Position numbers and translations under genes: made by a program | NCBI RefSeq assembly: GCF_000308535.1 | Contig: NZ_BAFW01000202.1 | Location: 1 to 45,320 of the forward strand | DNA: 45,320 nucleotides | DNA from: Nocardia cerradoensis NBRC 101014 | GTDB taxonomy: Bacteria > Actinomycetota > Actinomycetes > Mycobacteriales > Mycobacteriaceae | Direction of reading: 5' to 3' | The notes under the pieces: generated by a model | Told to the model about the DNA's origin: nothing | Seen by the model: the letters and a program-made list of their open reading frames with translations, nothing else | The model's database searches: none | Part shown: in pieces, positions 1 to 8,942 of the stretch | How the letters are laid out: the number at the start of each line of letters is the position of its first letter | Position numbering within the stretch: the first letter of the stretch is position 1

Positions 1-906
1 CGCGCCGAACTGCTGGCGGTCCTGGCCGCCGGGGTCGGGCCCGACGACGAGCCCCTGCTCGAATCCGCCCTCGACGACGCGCGGCCCGAGGTTCGCCGTA
101 CGGCCGCCGATCTCCTCGCACACCTGCCGGATTCGGCCTTCGCGGAGCGGATGCGCGAGCGCGCGAGCCGCTGGCTGATCATCCGGTCCGGCGCGCTCGA
201 GGCGCACCTGCCGCACGATCTCGACGACGCGGCCCGCCGCGACGGACTCGGCGACCGGCTCGACCCGGTGGCCTACCGCCGCGACGGTGGGGCCGACGTG
301 GATGCCGAACGGCTGCGCCGCCTGATGGCCGCCACTCCGTTGCGCCATTGGGAACACCTGTGCGGCTCACCGGAGGCGGCCACCGCGCTGCGGCTTCCCG
401 ACGACATCCTCGGACCGGTCGCCGCGGGCTGGTCGGAAGCGGCTCTCGCACAGGGTGATTCCTGCTGGGCGACGCCACTGTTCGAGGTGCTGACCACCAC
501 GCCGACCCTGGGTGCGGATCCGCGACTGCGGCAACAGTTGTTCGCGCTGCTGCCGGTCGAGCGGCGCGTGCGGTACCTGTGCGGCCTGGACAGCAGTTGG
601 CTGGCCGAACTGGAACTGCTGGTCTCGGCGTTACCGCGGCCGTGGCCGCAGCCGCTGGCCGAACACCTGGTCCGGCTGCTGCTCGATCGGGCCCATCTGG
701 CCGCCGCCCGTCCCGGAGCGGCCGGGCTGTCCCCCGCCTCCTATCGCACGCTGCTGCGCAGTGCCGCGATCAATTTCCCGGTCCGCGCGGTCGCGGCGGT
801 GTCCGTCGCCGCCCGCCGCTGCGCTGACCCCTCCTGGCAAAGCGCCTTCGACCGCCTCGCCGATGATCTGACCCAACGCACCCTGATGCTCGAGGAGCTG
901 GCATGA
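1..906 (+). CDS. DUF5691 family protein, 3' part (5' end outside window)
   Basis: The reading frame is open from base 1 to a TGA at 904-906, so this is the C-terminal 301 residues of a longer protein. It is rich in Leu, Ala and Arg and looks all-helical, with HEAT-like pairs such as EVRRTAADLLAHLPDSAFA near the start. I place it in DUF5691 from this text and its position; that family usually sits between a SWIM zinc-finger gene and a MoxR ATPase gene. Its stop overlaps the next start (ATGA at 903-906), so the two are translationally coupled. The role is unknown; a scaffold or adaptor for the downstream AAA+ ATPase is inference. A SWIM-domain gene would be expected just upstream of the window. 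Confidence 0.75.
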   Translation, partial: RAELLAVLAAGVGPDDEPLLESALDDARPEVRRTAADLLAHLPDSAFAERMRERASRWLIIRSGALEAHLPHDLDDAARRDGLGDRLDPVAYRRDGGADVDAERLRRLMAATPLRHWEHLCGSPEAATALRLPDDILGPVAAGWSEAALAQGDSCWATPLFEVLTTTPTLGADPRLRQQLFALLPVERRVRYLCGLDSSWLAELELLVSALPRPWPQPLAEHLVRLLLDRAHLAAARPGAAGLSPASYRTLLRSAAINFPVRAVAAVSVAARRCADPSWQSAFDRLADDLTQRTLMLEELA

Positions 907-2006
907 CCACGACCCAGAACCCGCCCGCCGACCTGCTGCGCCCCCATGCCGAACAGGCCTACGCCGACGAACTGCGAGCCCTCGCCGCCGTCGACGACCG
1001 TCCGCGTCCACCGTCGTGGCGGCTCTCGCCGTGGGCGGTGGTCACCTACCTGCTCGGCGACACCCTGTCCGACGGCACGGTGATCACCCCGAAGTACGTC
1101 GGTCCGCGACGCCTGATGGAGGTGGCGGTGGCGACGCTTGCGACCGATCGCGCGCTGCTGCTGCTCGGCGTACCGGGCACCGCGAAAACCTGGGTGTCGG
1201 AACATCTTTCGGCGGCCGTCAGCGGCGCATCCACGCTGTTGGTGCAGGGCACGTCCGGAACCGCCGAAGAGGCGATCCGATACGGCTGGAACTATGCGCG
1301 CCTGCTCGCGGAAGGACCCAGCGACGGCGCCCTGGTGCCCTCGCCCGTCATGACCGCGATGCGCACCGGTGCGATCGCCCGGGTCGAGGAGCTCACCCGC
1401 ATTCCCTCCGACGTGCAGGACGCGCTGATCACGGTGCTGTCGGAGAAGACCCTGCCGGTACCGGAACTCGGTATCGAGGTGCAGGCGGCCAAGGGTTTCA
1501 ACGTCATCGCCACCGCCAACGACCGCGACCGCGGCGTGAACGAACTCTCCTCCGCGCTGCGCCGCCGATTCAACACCGTGGTGCTGCCGCTGCCCGCCGG
1601 CGAGGACGACGAGGTCGCGATCGTCACCCGGCGGGTCGAACAACTCGGCGCCGCACTGCAATTGCCGCCGATCCCGGCCGCGGCCGAGGAAGTGCGGCGC
1701 GTGGTACGGGTCTTCCGCGAACTGCGTTCCGGCATCACCGAGGACGGCCGGACCAAATTGAAGTCGCCGTCGGGCACATTGTCGACGGCGGAGGCGATTT
1801 CGGTGCTCACCAACGGCATCGCGCTCGCGGCGCATTTCGGGGACGGGGTGCTGCGCGCGAGCGATGTCGCCGGTGCGGTACTCGGCGCGGTGATCAAGGA
1901 TCCGGTCGCCGACGCCGTCGTGTGGACCGAGTACCTCGAGGCCGTGGTCCGCGAACGCCCGGAGTGGTCCGATTTCTACCGCGCCTGCCGTGAGGTGCAC
2001 GGATGA
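903..2006 (+). CDS. MoxR-type AAA+ ATPase (YehL-like)
   Basis: A 367-aa cytoplasmic ATPase. Walker A is GVPGTAKT (residues 89-96). The Walker B region reads ARVEELTRIPSDVQDALI, with Val-Glu-Glu where most MoxR proteins have Asp-Glu. Sensor 1 is the ATAN in FNVIATANDRDR, and an arginine-finger segment LRRRF follows. The ARVEELTRIP wording is what I associate with the YehL branch of MoxR proteins. MoxR ATPases normally remodel or insert metal into a partner, often together with a von Willebrand A protein; a VWA gene is two genes downstream. The gene overlaps its neighbours on both sides by ATGA, so it belongs to one tightly coupled operon. The substrate is unknown. Confidence 0.9.
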   Translation: MTTTQNPPADLLRPHAEQAYADELRALAAVDDRPRPPSWRLSPWAVVTYLLGDTLSDGTVITPKYVGPRRLMEVAVATLATDRALLLLGVPGTAKTWVSEHLSAAVSGASTLLVQGTSGTAEEAIRYGWNYARLLAEGPSDGALVPSPVMTAMRTGAIARVEELTRIPSDVQDALITVLSEKTLPVPELGIEVQAAKGFNVIATANDRDRGVNELSSALRRRFNTVVLPLPAGEDDEVAIVTRRVEQLGAALQLPPIPAAAEEVRRVVRVFRELRSGITEDGRTKLKSPSGTLSTAEAISVLTNGIALAAHFGDGVLRASDVAGAVLGAVIKDPVADAVVWTEYLEAVVRERPEWSDFYRACREVHG

Positions 2007-4363
2007 GCGGCGAATCCGTCGCGCTCGACGAGCCGCGGACGCAGGTCTTCGGGATCCGCCACCACGGCCCCGGGTCGGCCCGCTCGCTGTCGTGGGCGCT
2101 GGAGCGTTTCCGTCCGGATGCGATCCTGATCGAAGGCCCGGCCGATGCCGATCCGCTGGTCGGGTATGTCGCCGCCGAGGGAATGGCACCACCGGTGGCA
2201 CTGCTGGCCTATGCCCCGAACGAGCCCTCGCGGGCGGCGTTCTGGCCGTTCGCCGTGTTCTCCCCGGAATGGCAGGCGCTGCGGTATGCGTCCGAACACG
2301 CTGTGCCCGTGAGCTTCTGCGATCTTCCGGCCGCCACCACCCTCGCCCTCGACACCGAGCCGGGTGACAGCGGTGATCCGCTGGCCGCACTGGCCGCCGC
2401 GGGCGGATACGACGATCCGGAGCGCTGGTGGGACGCCGTCATCGAATCGTCGTCTGCTCCCACCGGGGACGGCACCGAGATCTTCGACGCCATCACCGAG
2501 GCCATGGGCGCCCTCCGGGCAGCGGCCGGGCCGGCGGCGTCGGATACGGATCCGGGAGCCGCGGCGCCCGCACCGTCCATCCTGGATCAGCACGCCGAAG
2601 GTGCCATCGACGATGCGGGAGATGCTGCGCTACAGCCGGATTCATCCGCGTCTGCCCAGCTCCTGCCCGGCGGCATCGACCTGCGGACCCTGCAACGCGA
2701 GGCGTATATGCGACAGGTCATACGCCGGACACTCAAGAGCGGCGCCCGCCGGATCGCGGTGGTCTGCGGCGCATGGCATGCCCCGGCGCTGGCGGGCAAA
2801 CTCGGTCCGGCAGCCGCCGATTCCCGTCTGCTCAAGGGTCTGCCGAAGGTGAAGGCCACACTGACCTGGGTACCGTGGACCCACTCCCGGCTGGCCGGCT
2901 CGTCCGGTTACGGCGCCGGTATCACCTCACCGGGCTGGTATCACCACCTGTTCACCCGCACCGACGAACCGATCGCGCGCTGGTTCACCCGGGTGGCCGG
3001 TGCGCTGCGCGCCCGCGACCTGCCGGTGTCCAGTGCGCACATCATCGAGTCGGTCCGCCTGGCCGAGACGCTGGCCGCGTTGCGCGGGCGCCCCGCACCG
3101 GGATTGTCCGAGGTCACCGATGCCACGCGGTCGGTGCTCTGCGACGGCGACGAGTCGATGCTGCGGTTCGTCAGCAGCGAACTGGTCGTCGGCGAGGCGC
3201 TCGGTTCGGTGCCGGAGAACACGCCGACCGTCCCGCTGGATGCCGACCTGCGCGCGCAGGCGCGCACCCTCCGGCTCAAACAGCAGGCCCTGGCCCAGCA
3301 GGTGGACCTGGATCTGCGCAAGGACCGCGATGTGGCCCGGTCGCATCTGCTGCATCGGCTGCGACTGCTCGGAATCGACTGGGGCACACCGATGACCGGC
3401 GAGGTGCGCAATACCGGCACCTTCCGCGAATCGTGGGCGCTGCGGTGGGAACCCGGCCTCTCCGTCGCGGTCATCGAGGCGTCGCGCTGGGGTACCACCA
3501 TCCGCACCGCGGCCGAGGCGAAGATTCTCGACCGGGCCGGCGCCGCCGACGCCACGGTCGCCGATATCAGCGCGGCCCTGGAAACCGCGCTGCTGGCCGA
3601 CCTCGGCGGCGCGGTGGACGGTCTGGTCGCCCGCCTGGAGGCGGTGGCCGCGCTGGATCACGACGTCACCCACCTGCTCGCCGCGCTGCCCGGGCTGATC
3701 CGCACACTGCGCTACGGCGACGTCCGCAGCACCGATGTGGGCGCGCTGGCCCGGGTCGCCGACGGCCTGCTCCTGCGCATCTGTGCCGGATTGCCGGGCG
3801 CCGTCACCGGTCTCGACACCGATGCCGCCACGCAGCTGCGCGGCCTGATCGATGCCACCCACGTCGCGATCGCGACCCGCGACGAGGCGCACGCCACCCG
3901 GTCCTGGCTCGCGGCACTGGGCCTGCTGGCCGACCGCGACGATGTGCACGGGGCGCTGGTGGGTCGCGCCGTCCGATTGCTCTGCGACGCGGGAATCATC
4001 GCCGACGCCGATGCCGCGCGCCGGCTGTCGGCGGCGCTGTCGATCGGCCACAGCCCGGCGGAGAAGGCGGCGTGGATCGACGGTTTCCTGGGTGGACGCG
4101 GCCTGCTTCTCGTCCACGACCGAGACCTGTTGCGGCGCATCGACTCCTGGCTGCGCGAGCTGGACGAGGAGCAGTTCGTCGCGACACTGCCGCTGTTGCG
4201 GCGGACCTTCGGCGCCTTCGAGGCGGGAGAACGCCAGGCCATCGCCCGCGCCGTCCGGGACGGGACGCCGGTGGCCGCACCGCATGACCGCTCCGGGCCG
4301 GACGCCGCTCGCGGCATCCTGGCCTTGCACGCGGCGACCGAAATCCTGGTAGGCGCACGATGA
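2003..4363 (+). CDS. DUF5682 family protein (YehM-like)
   Basis: A large 786-aa protein of the DUF5682/YehM type. The N-terminus holds VFGIRHHGPGSARSL (about residues 15-29) and then ILIEGPADAD. A later block reads IAVVCGAWHAPAL (about residues 250-262), before a long Ala/Leu-rich helical half. The HHG, EGP and GxWH blocks resemble the TraB/TIKI/EreA clan of metal-dependent hydrolases; that link is my inference. A low-complexity stretch near residues 170-215 probably loops out. There is no signal peptide and no clear membrane segment. The start overlaps the MoxR stop by ATGA. Its stop is linked to the VWA start through a 9-codon cistron. Function unknown; it presumably acts with the ATPase and VWA protein. 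Confidence 0.85.
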   Translation: MSGESVALDEPRTQVFGIRHHGPGSARSLSWALERFRPDAILIEGPADADPLVGYVAAEGMAPPVALLAYAPNEPSRAAFWPFAVFSPEWQALRYASEHAVPVSFCDLPAATTLALDTEPGDSGDPLAALAAAGGYDDPERWWDAVIESSSAPTGDGTEIFDAITEAMGALRAAAGPAASDTDPGAAAPAPSILDQHAEGAIDDAGDAALQPDSSASAQLLPGGIDLRTLQREAYMRQVIRRTLKSGARRIAVVCGAWHAPALAGKLGPAAADSRLLKGLPKVKATLTWVPWTHSRLAGSSGYGAGITSPGWYHHLFTRTDEPIARWFTRVAGALRARDLPVSSAHIIESVRLAETLAALRGRPAPGLSEVTDATRSVLCDGDESMLRFVSSELVVGEALGSVPENTPTVPLDADLRAQARTLRLKQQALAQQVDLDLRKDRDVARSHLLHRLRLLGIDWGTPMTGEVRNTGTFRESWALRWEPGLSVAVIEASRWGTTIRTAAEAKILDRAGAADATVADISAALETALLADLGGAVDGLVARLEAVAALDHDVTHLLAALPGLIRTLRYGDVRSTDVGALARVADGLLLRICAGLPGAVTGLDTDAATQLRGLIDATHVAIATRDEAHATRSWLAALGLLADRDDVHGALVGRAVRLLCDAGIIADADAARRLSAALSIGHSPAEKAAWIDGFLGGRGLLLVHDRDLLRRIDSWLRELDEEQFVATLPLLRRTFGAFEAGERQAIARAVRDGTPVAAPHDRSGPDAARGILALHAATEILVGAR

Positions 4364-4389
4364 TTCGAGCGAAGAGGAACCGACGATGA
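4360..4389 (+). CDS. Possible 9-codon coupling cistron
   Basis: This minicistron encodes MIRAKRNRR. Its ATG overlaps the stop of the DUF5682 gene (ATGA, 4360-4363), and its TGA overlaps the ATG of the VWA gene (ATGA, 4386-4389). The Shine-Dalgarno of the VWA gene (AAGAGGA, about 4372-4378) lies inside it. A ribosome ending the upstream gene could therefore restart here and be delivered to the VWA start. The peptide is strongly basic but too short to call a function. The arrangement is visible in the sequence; translation is inference. Confidence 0.35.
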   Translation: MIRAKRNRR

Positions 4390-5555
4390 CACAGATCGAA
4401 TCGGACGAGGCGCAGGCCCGGCGCTGGCGGCTGGTCCTCGGTGCTCCCGCAGAGGCCGGACTCGGCGGGCTCGGCGCGGCCGAGGACGCGGCGATGGACC
4501 GGGCGTTGTCGGCGCTCTACAACGGCGACGAACACACCCCGTCGGACAAGCGCGCCGCCGGCCTGGGCGGTTCGGCGCCGAAGGTCGCCCGATGGCTGGG
4601 CGATATCCGCACCTACTTCCCGTCGACGGTGGTCGAGGTCATGCAGCGCGACGCCATCGATCGTCTGCAACTCACACAACTGCTGCTCGAGCCCGAACTG
4701 CTCGAAGCGGTCGAACCCGACGTCCAGCTCGTCGGCACCCTGCTCAGCCTCAACCGCATGATGCCCGAAACCACCCGTGCCACCGCACGAGTCGTGGTGG
4801 AGAAGGTGGTGCGCGATATCGAACGCCGGCTCGCCGCGCGCACCGTCGCGGCGGTGTCCGGTGCGCTGAACCGCGCGGCCCGGGTGTCTCGTCCGCGGCT
4901 GCGCGATATCGACTGGGACCGGACCATCCGCCGCAACCTCGCCCACTACCTTCCCGAACACCGGACGGTGGTGCCGCAGCAGCTGGTCGGCTACGGGCGC
5001 AAGGCGCAGGCGGTGCGGCGGGAGGTGGTGCTCGCGATCGATCAATCGGGGTCCATGGCGGCCAGCGTCGTCTACGCCTCCGTCTTCGGTGCGGTACTCG
5101 CGTCGATGCGCTCGCTGAAGACCTCCCTGGTGGTCTTCGACACGGCGGTGGTGGATCTCACCGAGCAGCTGTCGGATCCGGTGGATGTGCTGTTCGGCAC
5201 ACAACTCGGTGGCGGGACCGATATCAACCGGGCCATCGCCTACTGCGGGCAACGGATCACCCGGCCCGCCGACACCCTGTTCGTCCTGATCTCCGACCTC
5301 TACGAGGGCGGAATCCGCGACGAGATGTTGCGACGGGTCTCGGCCATGAAGGAGGCCGGCGTCCAGGTCCTGGTGCTGCTGGCGCTGTCCGACGAGGGCG
5401 CCCCGGCCTACGACCACGACAATGCCGCCGCCCTCGCCGCACTGGGCGTCCCCGCCTTCGCGTGCACTCCCGACCGCTTTCCCGATCTGCTGTCGGTGGC
5501 CCTCGACCGCGGCGATGTGGCGACGTGGGCCCGATCGCACGCGGGCGGCCGGTGA
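4386..5555 (+). CDS. VWA domain protein of the MoxR cluster (YehP-like)
   Basis: A 389-aa cytoplasmic protein. The N-terminal half is helical and the C-terminal half is a von Willebrand A domain. All parts of the MIDAS metal site are visible: Asp219-x-Ser221-x-Ser223 (AIDQSGSM), Thr278 in GGGTDINRAI, and Asp304 in LISDLYEGG. VWA proteins next to MoxR ATPases are thought to bridge the ATPase to its client through the bound metal. The start has the Shine-Dalgarno AAGAGGA 7-8 nt upstream. This is the last gene of the cluster; two hairpins follow it. The set corresponds to yehL, yehM and yehP, with the SWIM partner expected outside the window. Confidence 0.9.
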   Translation: MTQIESDEAQARRWRLVLGAPAEAGLGGLGAAEDAAMDRALSALYNGDEHTPSDKRAAGLGGSAPKVARWLGDIRTYFPSTVVEVMQRDAIDRLQLTQLLLEPELLEAVEPDVQLVGTLLSLNRMMPETTRATARVVVEKVVRDIERRLAARTVAAVSGALNRAARVSRPRLRDIDWDRTIRRNLAHYLPEHRTVVPQQLVGYGRKAQAVRREVVLAIDQSGSMAASVVYASVFGAVLASMRSLKTSLVVFDTAVVDLTEQLSDPVDVLFGTQLGGGTDINRAIAYCGQRITRPADTLFVLISDLYEGGIRDEMLRRVSAMKEAGVQVLVLLALSDEGAPAYDHDNAAALAALGVPAFACTPDRFPDLLSVALDRGDVATWARSHAGGR

Positions 5556-5573
5556 GCCGGGTCCCCGAGGCAC

Positions 5574-5627
5574 GCCCGCATCCGCGGGCATCGAAAGGGG
5601 TTGCCGGGCCGTGGTTCTCACGGCCCG
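5574..5627 (+). terminator. Two tandem hairpins after the VWA gene
   Basis: Hairpin 1 pairs GCCCGC (5574-5579) with GCGGGC (5584-5589) over a 4-nt loop. Hairpin 2 pairs CGGGCCGTG (5605-5613) with CACGGCCCG (5619-5627) over a 5-nt loop. Neither has a U-tract, which is common for terminators in GC-rich actinomycetes. They sit 18-70 bp after the VWA stop. Apart from these, the gap 5556-5746 shows only GC-rich low-complexity sequence and the promoter of the next gene. Confidence 0.45.
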
Positions 5628-5746
5628 CACGACCGCGGCGCGACTACCTGCTGTTCTCGGCGCGGGGCGGGCTTTCGCCCCCGCGCGGGCCGCGCGGATC
5701 GGCGGGCCGCGCGTCGGCGCGGAAATCGACGCGATAACTTGGACCG

Positions 5747-6349
5747 GTGTTGAAGAATTCCGTGGCCACGACGGCAGGAGCATGGCGGGTAGGTGACGGC
5801 ACTGCGGTGTCATTTCGCGAGGCGGCGGTGGCCTGGGCATTGGCCGCACATGCCGAACTGGCCGAAACCGCGACCGGATACGGGCATTTCATCACTGTGA
5901 ACGAGTTGGCCGAACGGATTCAGGACGTGTCCGGTGTGCACACCGAGGCGCCGACGCGCACCTGGATGGCCGCGATTCTGCGGAAGGTCGCGCGGCGCTG
6001 CCACGGCGCCGGCGAGCCGCCGCTGACCGCGCTGTGCGTACGCCAGAACCACACCGTCGGCGACGACTACAAATACGTGCTCGAACTCGCCGGCCTGCCG
6101 ATTCCCGACGATCTCGAACTACACGCGGCCTACGCCCGCTGGCAGTGCTATCAGCACTACGGTGCGGAGATGCCCGCCGAGGTCGGCGTTCCGCCGCTGA
6201 CGCCGAAGGTGGACGCACGCCGCCGCGGTCGCGGTGCGACGAAAACCGTGGTGGCACAGGAGGAGAAATTCTCCGAGCCGCGACCGGCGGTCTGCTCGCA
6301 GTGCTTCATCCAGCTGCCCGCCGGCGGCGTCTGCCAGTACTGCGTCTGA
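5747..6349 (+). CDS. Hypothetical protein with C-terminal zinc ribbon
   Basis: I do not recognise this 200-aa protein. Residues 25-130 look like a compact helical domain (YGHFITVNELAERIQDV, then TWMAAILRKVARRC). A basic linker (about 155-165, DARRRGRGATK) follows. The last 20 residues hold two Cys-x2-Cys knuckles (C183, C186, C196, C199), consistent with a small zinc ribbon. The fold plus basic linker suggests nucleic-acid binding, which is inference. The start is GTG. TAACTT ends 6 nt before it and no Shine-Dalgarno is present, so the message is probably leaderless. A strong hairpin separates it from the convergent transporter gene. Confidence 0.7.
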   Translation: MLKNSVATTAGAWRVGDGTAVSFREAAVAWALAAHAELAETATGYGHFITVNELAERIQDVSGVHTEAPTRTWMAAILRKVARRCHGAGEPPLTALCVRQNHTVGDDYKYVLELAGLPIPDDLELHAAYARWQCYQHYGAEMPAEVGVPPLTPKVDARRRGRGATKTVVAQEEKFSEPRPAVCSQCFIQLPAGGVCQYCV

Positions 6350-6362
6350 GCCCGATCCGGGG

Positions 6363-6396
6363 CCGGCCGCTGAACGCACCTGCGTCCAGCGGCCGG
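6363..6396. terminator. Strong bidirectional hairpin between convergent genes
   Basis: CCGGCCGCTG (6363-6372) pairs perfectly with CAGCGGCCGG (6387-6396). Inside it, ACGCA (6374-6378) can also pair with TGCGT (6381-6385), giving a nearly continuous stem with one mismatch. It lies between the stops of the convergent genes ending at 6349 and 6418 and can serve both strands. Confidence 0.65.
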
Positions 6397-6417
6397 GTTC
6401 CGCACGGGGCTCGTGCG

Positions 6418-8939
6418 TCACAGATCGGCGATCGCCGCCAGCGGTGGTGTGCGGGCGGCGCGCACGCCCGGCCACAGCGCCGCCAGCACACCGACCACGG
6501 CCGAGCCGATCAGCATGCCCACGATCTGACCCCACGGCACGGTGATCGTGCTCAAACCCAGATCCGACAGCGTGCGCAGGAATCCGACGCCGAGTCCGAG
6601 ACCCAGGACCACCCCGACCACGGCGCCGAAGATCGCGATCAGCATGGATTCGAGATAGATCGTGCGCCGGACCTGTGGTCGCTGCATCCCCACGGCGCGG
6701 AGCATGCCGATCTCGCGCCGCCGCTCGACGACCGAGAGGGCCAGCGTGTTCACGATGCCCAGGATCGCGATCACCACCGCCAATGCCAGCAGCCCGTACA
6801 GGATGGCCAGCATGGTGTTGATCTGTTTGCCCTGTGCGCCTTTGAATTCCTCGCGGTCCTGCACCTGCACCACCACATAGGAGGCGGTCGCCTTCTCCAG
6901 GTTGCCCCGCATCGCGGCGACGTCGGCGCCCGGCGCGGCCTTGACCAGCACGATCAGGTCGGTGCGGAACGCCACCGGCATCACCTGGTTGTAGAGGTCC
7001 GGCGCCACCACCAGGGGTCCGAGCAGCTGGCTGTCGGCATAGATGCCGGCGACGGTCACCGAGAACTTCTTGTTGTCCACACTGGTGACCTCGACGCGGT
7101 CGCCCGCATGCCAATGACGGTCGCCCGCTTCGGTTTCCGACACCAGCAGGGATTCGCCGGTGACCGGTTGTCGGTGCCTTGGCGGATGTCGTAGTGCAGG
7201 ACCTGTCCCATCGGCGCGTCCGGCGAGGTGCCGGTGACCTGGTCGTCCCCCACGCGCAGCGCGACGCCGCGGAAGGCCACCACATCGGATACGTCCGGAA
7301 CCGAGCGCGCCGCCTCCGCGGCGCCCAGCGGCACCCCGATCATCTGCGGTCCGGCCAGCACGTAGTCGGCGTTGACACCCTTGTCGACGAGTTCGCCGAC
7401 GCTGGCCTTCGCCGAGGCGCCGAGCATGCCGATCGCCGAGACCAGCATCAGTCCCAGGGTGAGCGCGAACGCGGTGGCGGCGGTGCGGCGTGGATTGCGC
7501 ACGGCGTTGTTGCGCGCCATCGCGCCGATCGCGCCGAACGGACGCACCAGCAGGCCCAGCGCCCCGACCACCGGCCGCGACAGCGCGGGTGAGGCGAACA
7601 GCACCGCGAAAATCAGTGCCGCGGCGCCGATTCCGACCGTGGCCGCGGCGTTGCCGCCGGTGTTGCGCGCCCCGAGCACCACCAGGACGACCCCGATCAC
7701 CGCCAGCACCGCACCGATCACCGTGCGCACGCGCAGCGATTCACCGACCGAGGCGAACTCCTCTCGCATCGCCTCCACCGGCGGAATCTTGGCCGCCCGC
7801 CGCGCGGGTGCGTAGGCGCTGGCCACGGTCACCACGAGGCCGATGCCGATCGCCGCCAGCACGGTTCGCGGCAATACCTGCATCGTTCCGGTGGGCAGTC
7901 CGAGGTCGAAGGCATTGAGCAGCGCGGACAGTCCGAAGGCCAGCCCGATACCACCGGCCAGTCCGAGCAGGCTGCCGATGAGGCCGATCACGAAAGCCTC
8001 CGCCACCACCGACAATCCGACCTGACGCCGTCCGGCCCCGACCGCCCGCAACAGCGCCAGCTCCCGCAACCGCTGCGCCACGATCATCGAGAAGGTGTTG
8101 TAGATGATGAACGTGCCGACCAGCAGCGCGATCGCACCGAAGGCGAGCAGGAAGTAGTTGACGAATTTCAGCGCGTTGCCGACCTGCGCCTTCAGGTCGG
8201 CACGGACCTGATCGCCGTCCATGACCTTGTAGTCCGGCGCCACCTTCGCGATCCGGTCGCGCAGCGTATCCGGCGAAACTCCCGGCACGGCGGCCACATC
8301 CACGTAGGCGACATGCGCTCCGTCGGTGAACAGTTCCCGGGCCTGCGCGTCGTCCAGGAGCAGCCCGATGAATCCGCCGGTATCCGAGGACACGGTGTAG
8401 ATGCCGCTGACGGTCATATCGATGGTGCCGCGAGAGGGAATCAGCACCTTGGCCTTGTCCCCGACGTGCAATCCGGCTCGGTCGGCCCCGCCGGAATTGA
8501 TCGCGATCTGCCCCGGTGTCACCGGCGCGACGCCGTCGACGAAATGCTCCGGGTCGGCGATCGCCTTGTCGGGCGGCAGATACGACCGCCCCCAGCTCGG
8601 TGCGCCGCCCGTCTGGACCGCATGCCCGTCCTTCAGCAGGACGACCGGCCCCTGCACCGCCGGCGCGACCGCGCGCACGCCGTCGGTCGCGGCGACCTTC
8701 GCGACGAGGTCGTTCGGAACCCCCAGCGACTGTGTGTGTTTCGGCTCCACCCGCACGTCGACACCCTTCGCCTGGTCGGCGAAGATGCCGTCGAAGGTGC
8801 GCTGCAGGGTGTCGGTGAAGACGAAAGAGCCTGCGACGAAAGCGGTTCCGAGCACGACGGACAGCAACGTCAGCGCCAGCCGCACCTTGTGCGCGGCGAG
8901 ATTGCGCAAGGCCACCTTGCGCATCGGCGATCCAGCCAT
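6418..8939 (-). pseudogene. MacB/FtsX-type ABC transporter permease, frameshifted
   Basis: Two minus-strand frames together make one FtsX/MacB-type permease. The N-terminal part runs 8939 to 7056 (MRKVALRNLAAHKVRLALTL, then periplasmic and membrane blocks). The C-terminal part ends at 6418 with the second FtsX domain. The first frame loses homology after HYDIRQGTDN. Adding one base near 7165-7169 restores N-P-V-T-G-E-S-L-L-V and joins the second frame, giving about 840 residues, the usual length for this family. Each half has four or so membrane helices around a large external domain. The gene follows its ATPase partner by 3 nt. The missing base may be a real inactivating deletion or a sequencing error; the two intact halves favour a recent event or an error. 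Confidence 0.85.
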
Positions 8940-8942
8940 GAC

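Noticed and set aside
741..2390. Long minus-strand frame (549 codons) opposite the MoxR gene
   Set aside because: Arg/Gly/Pro-rich shadow of the coding strand, typical of high-GC DNA; no family features and it crosses three real genes.
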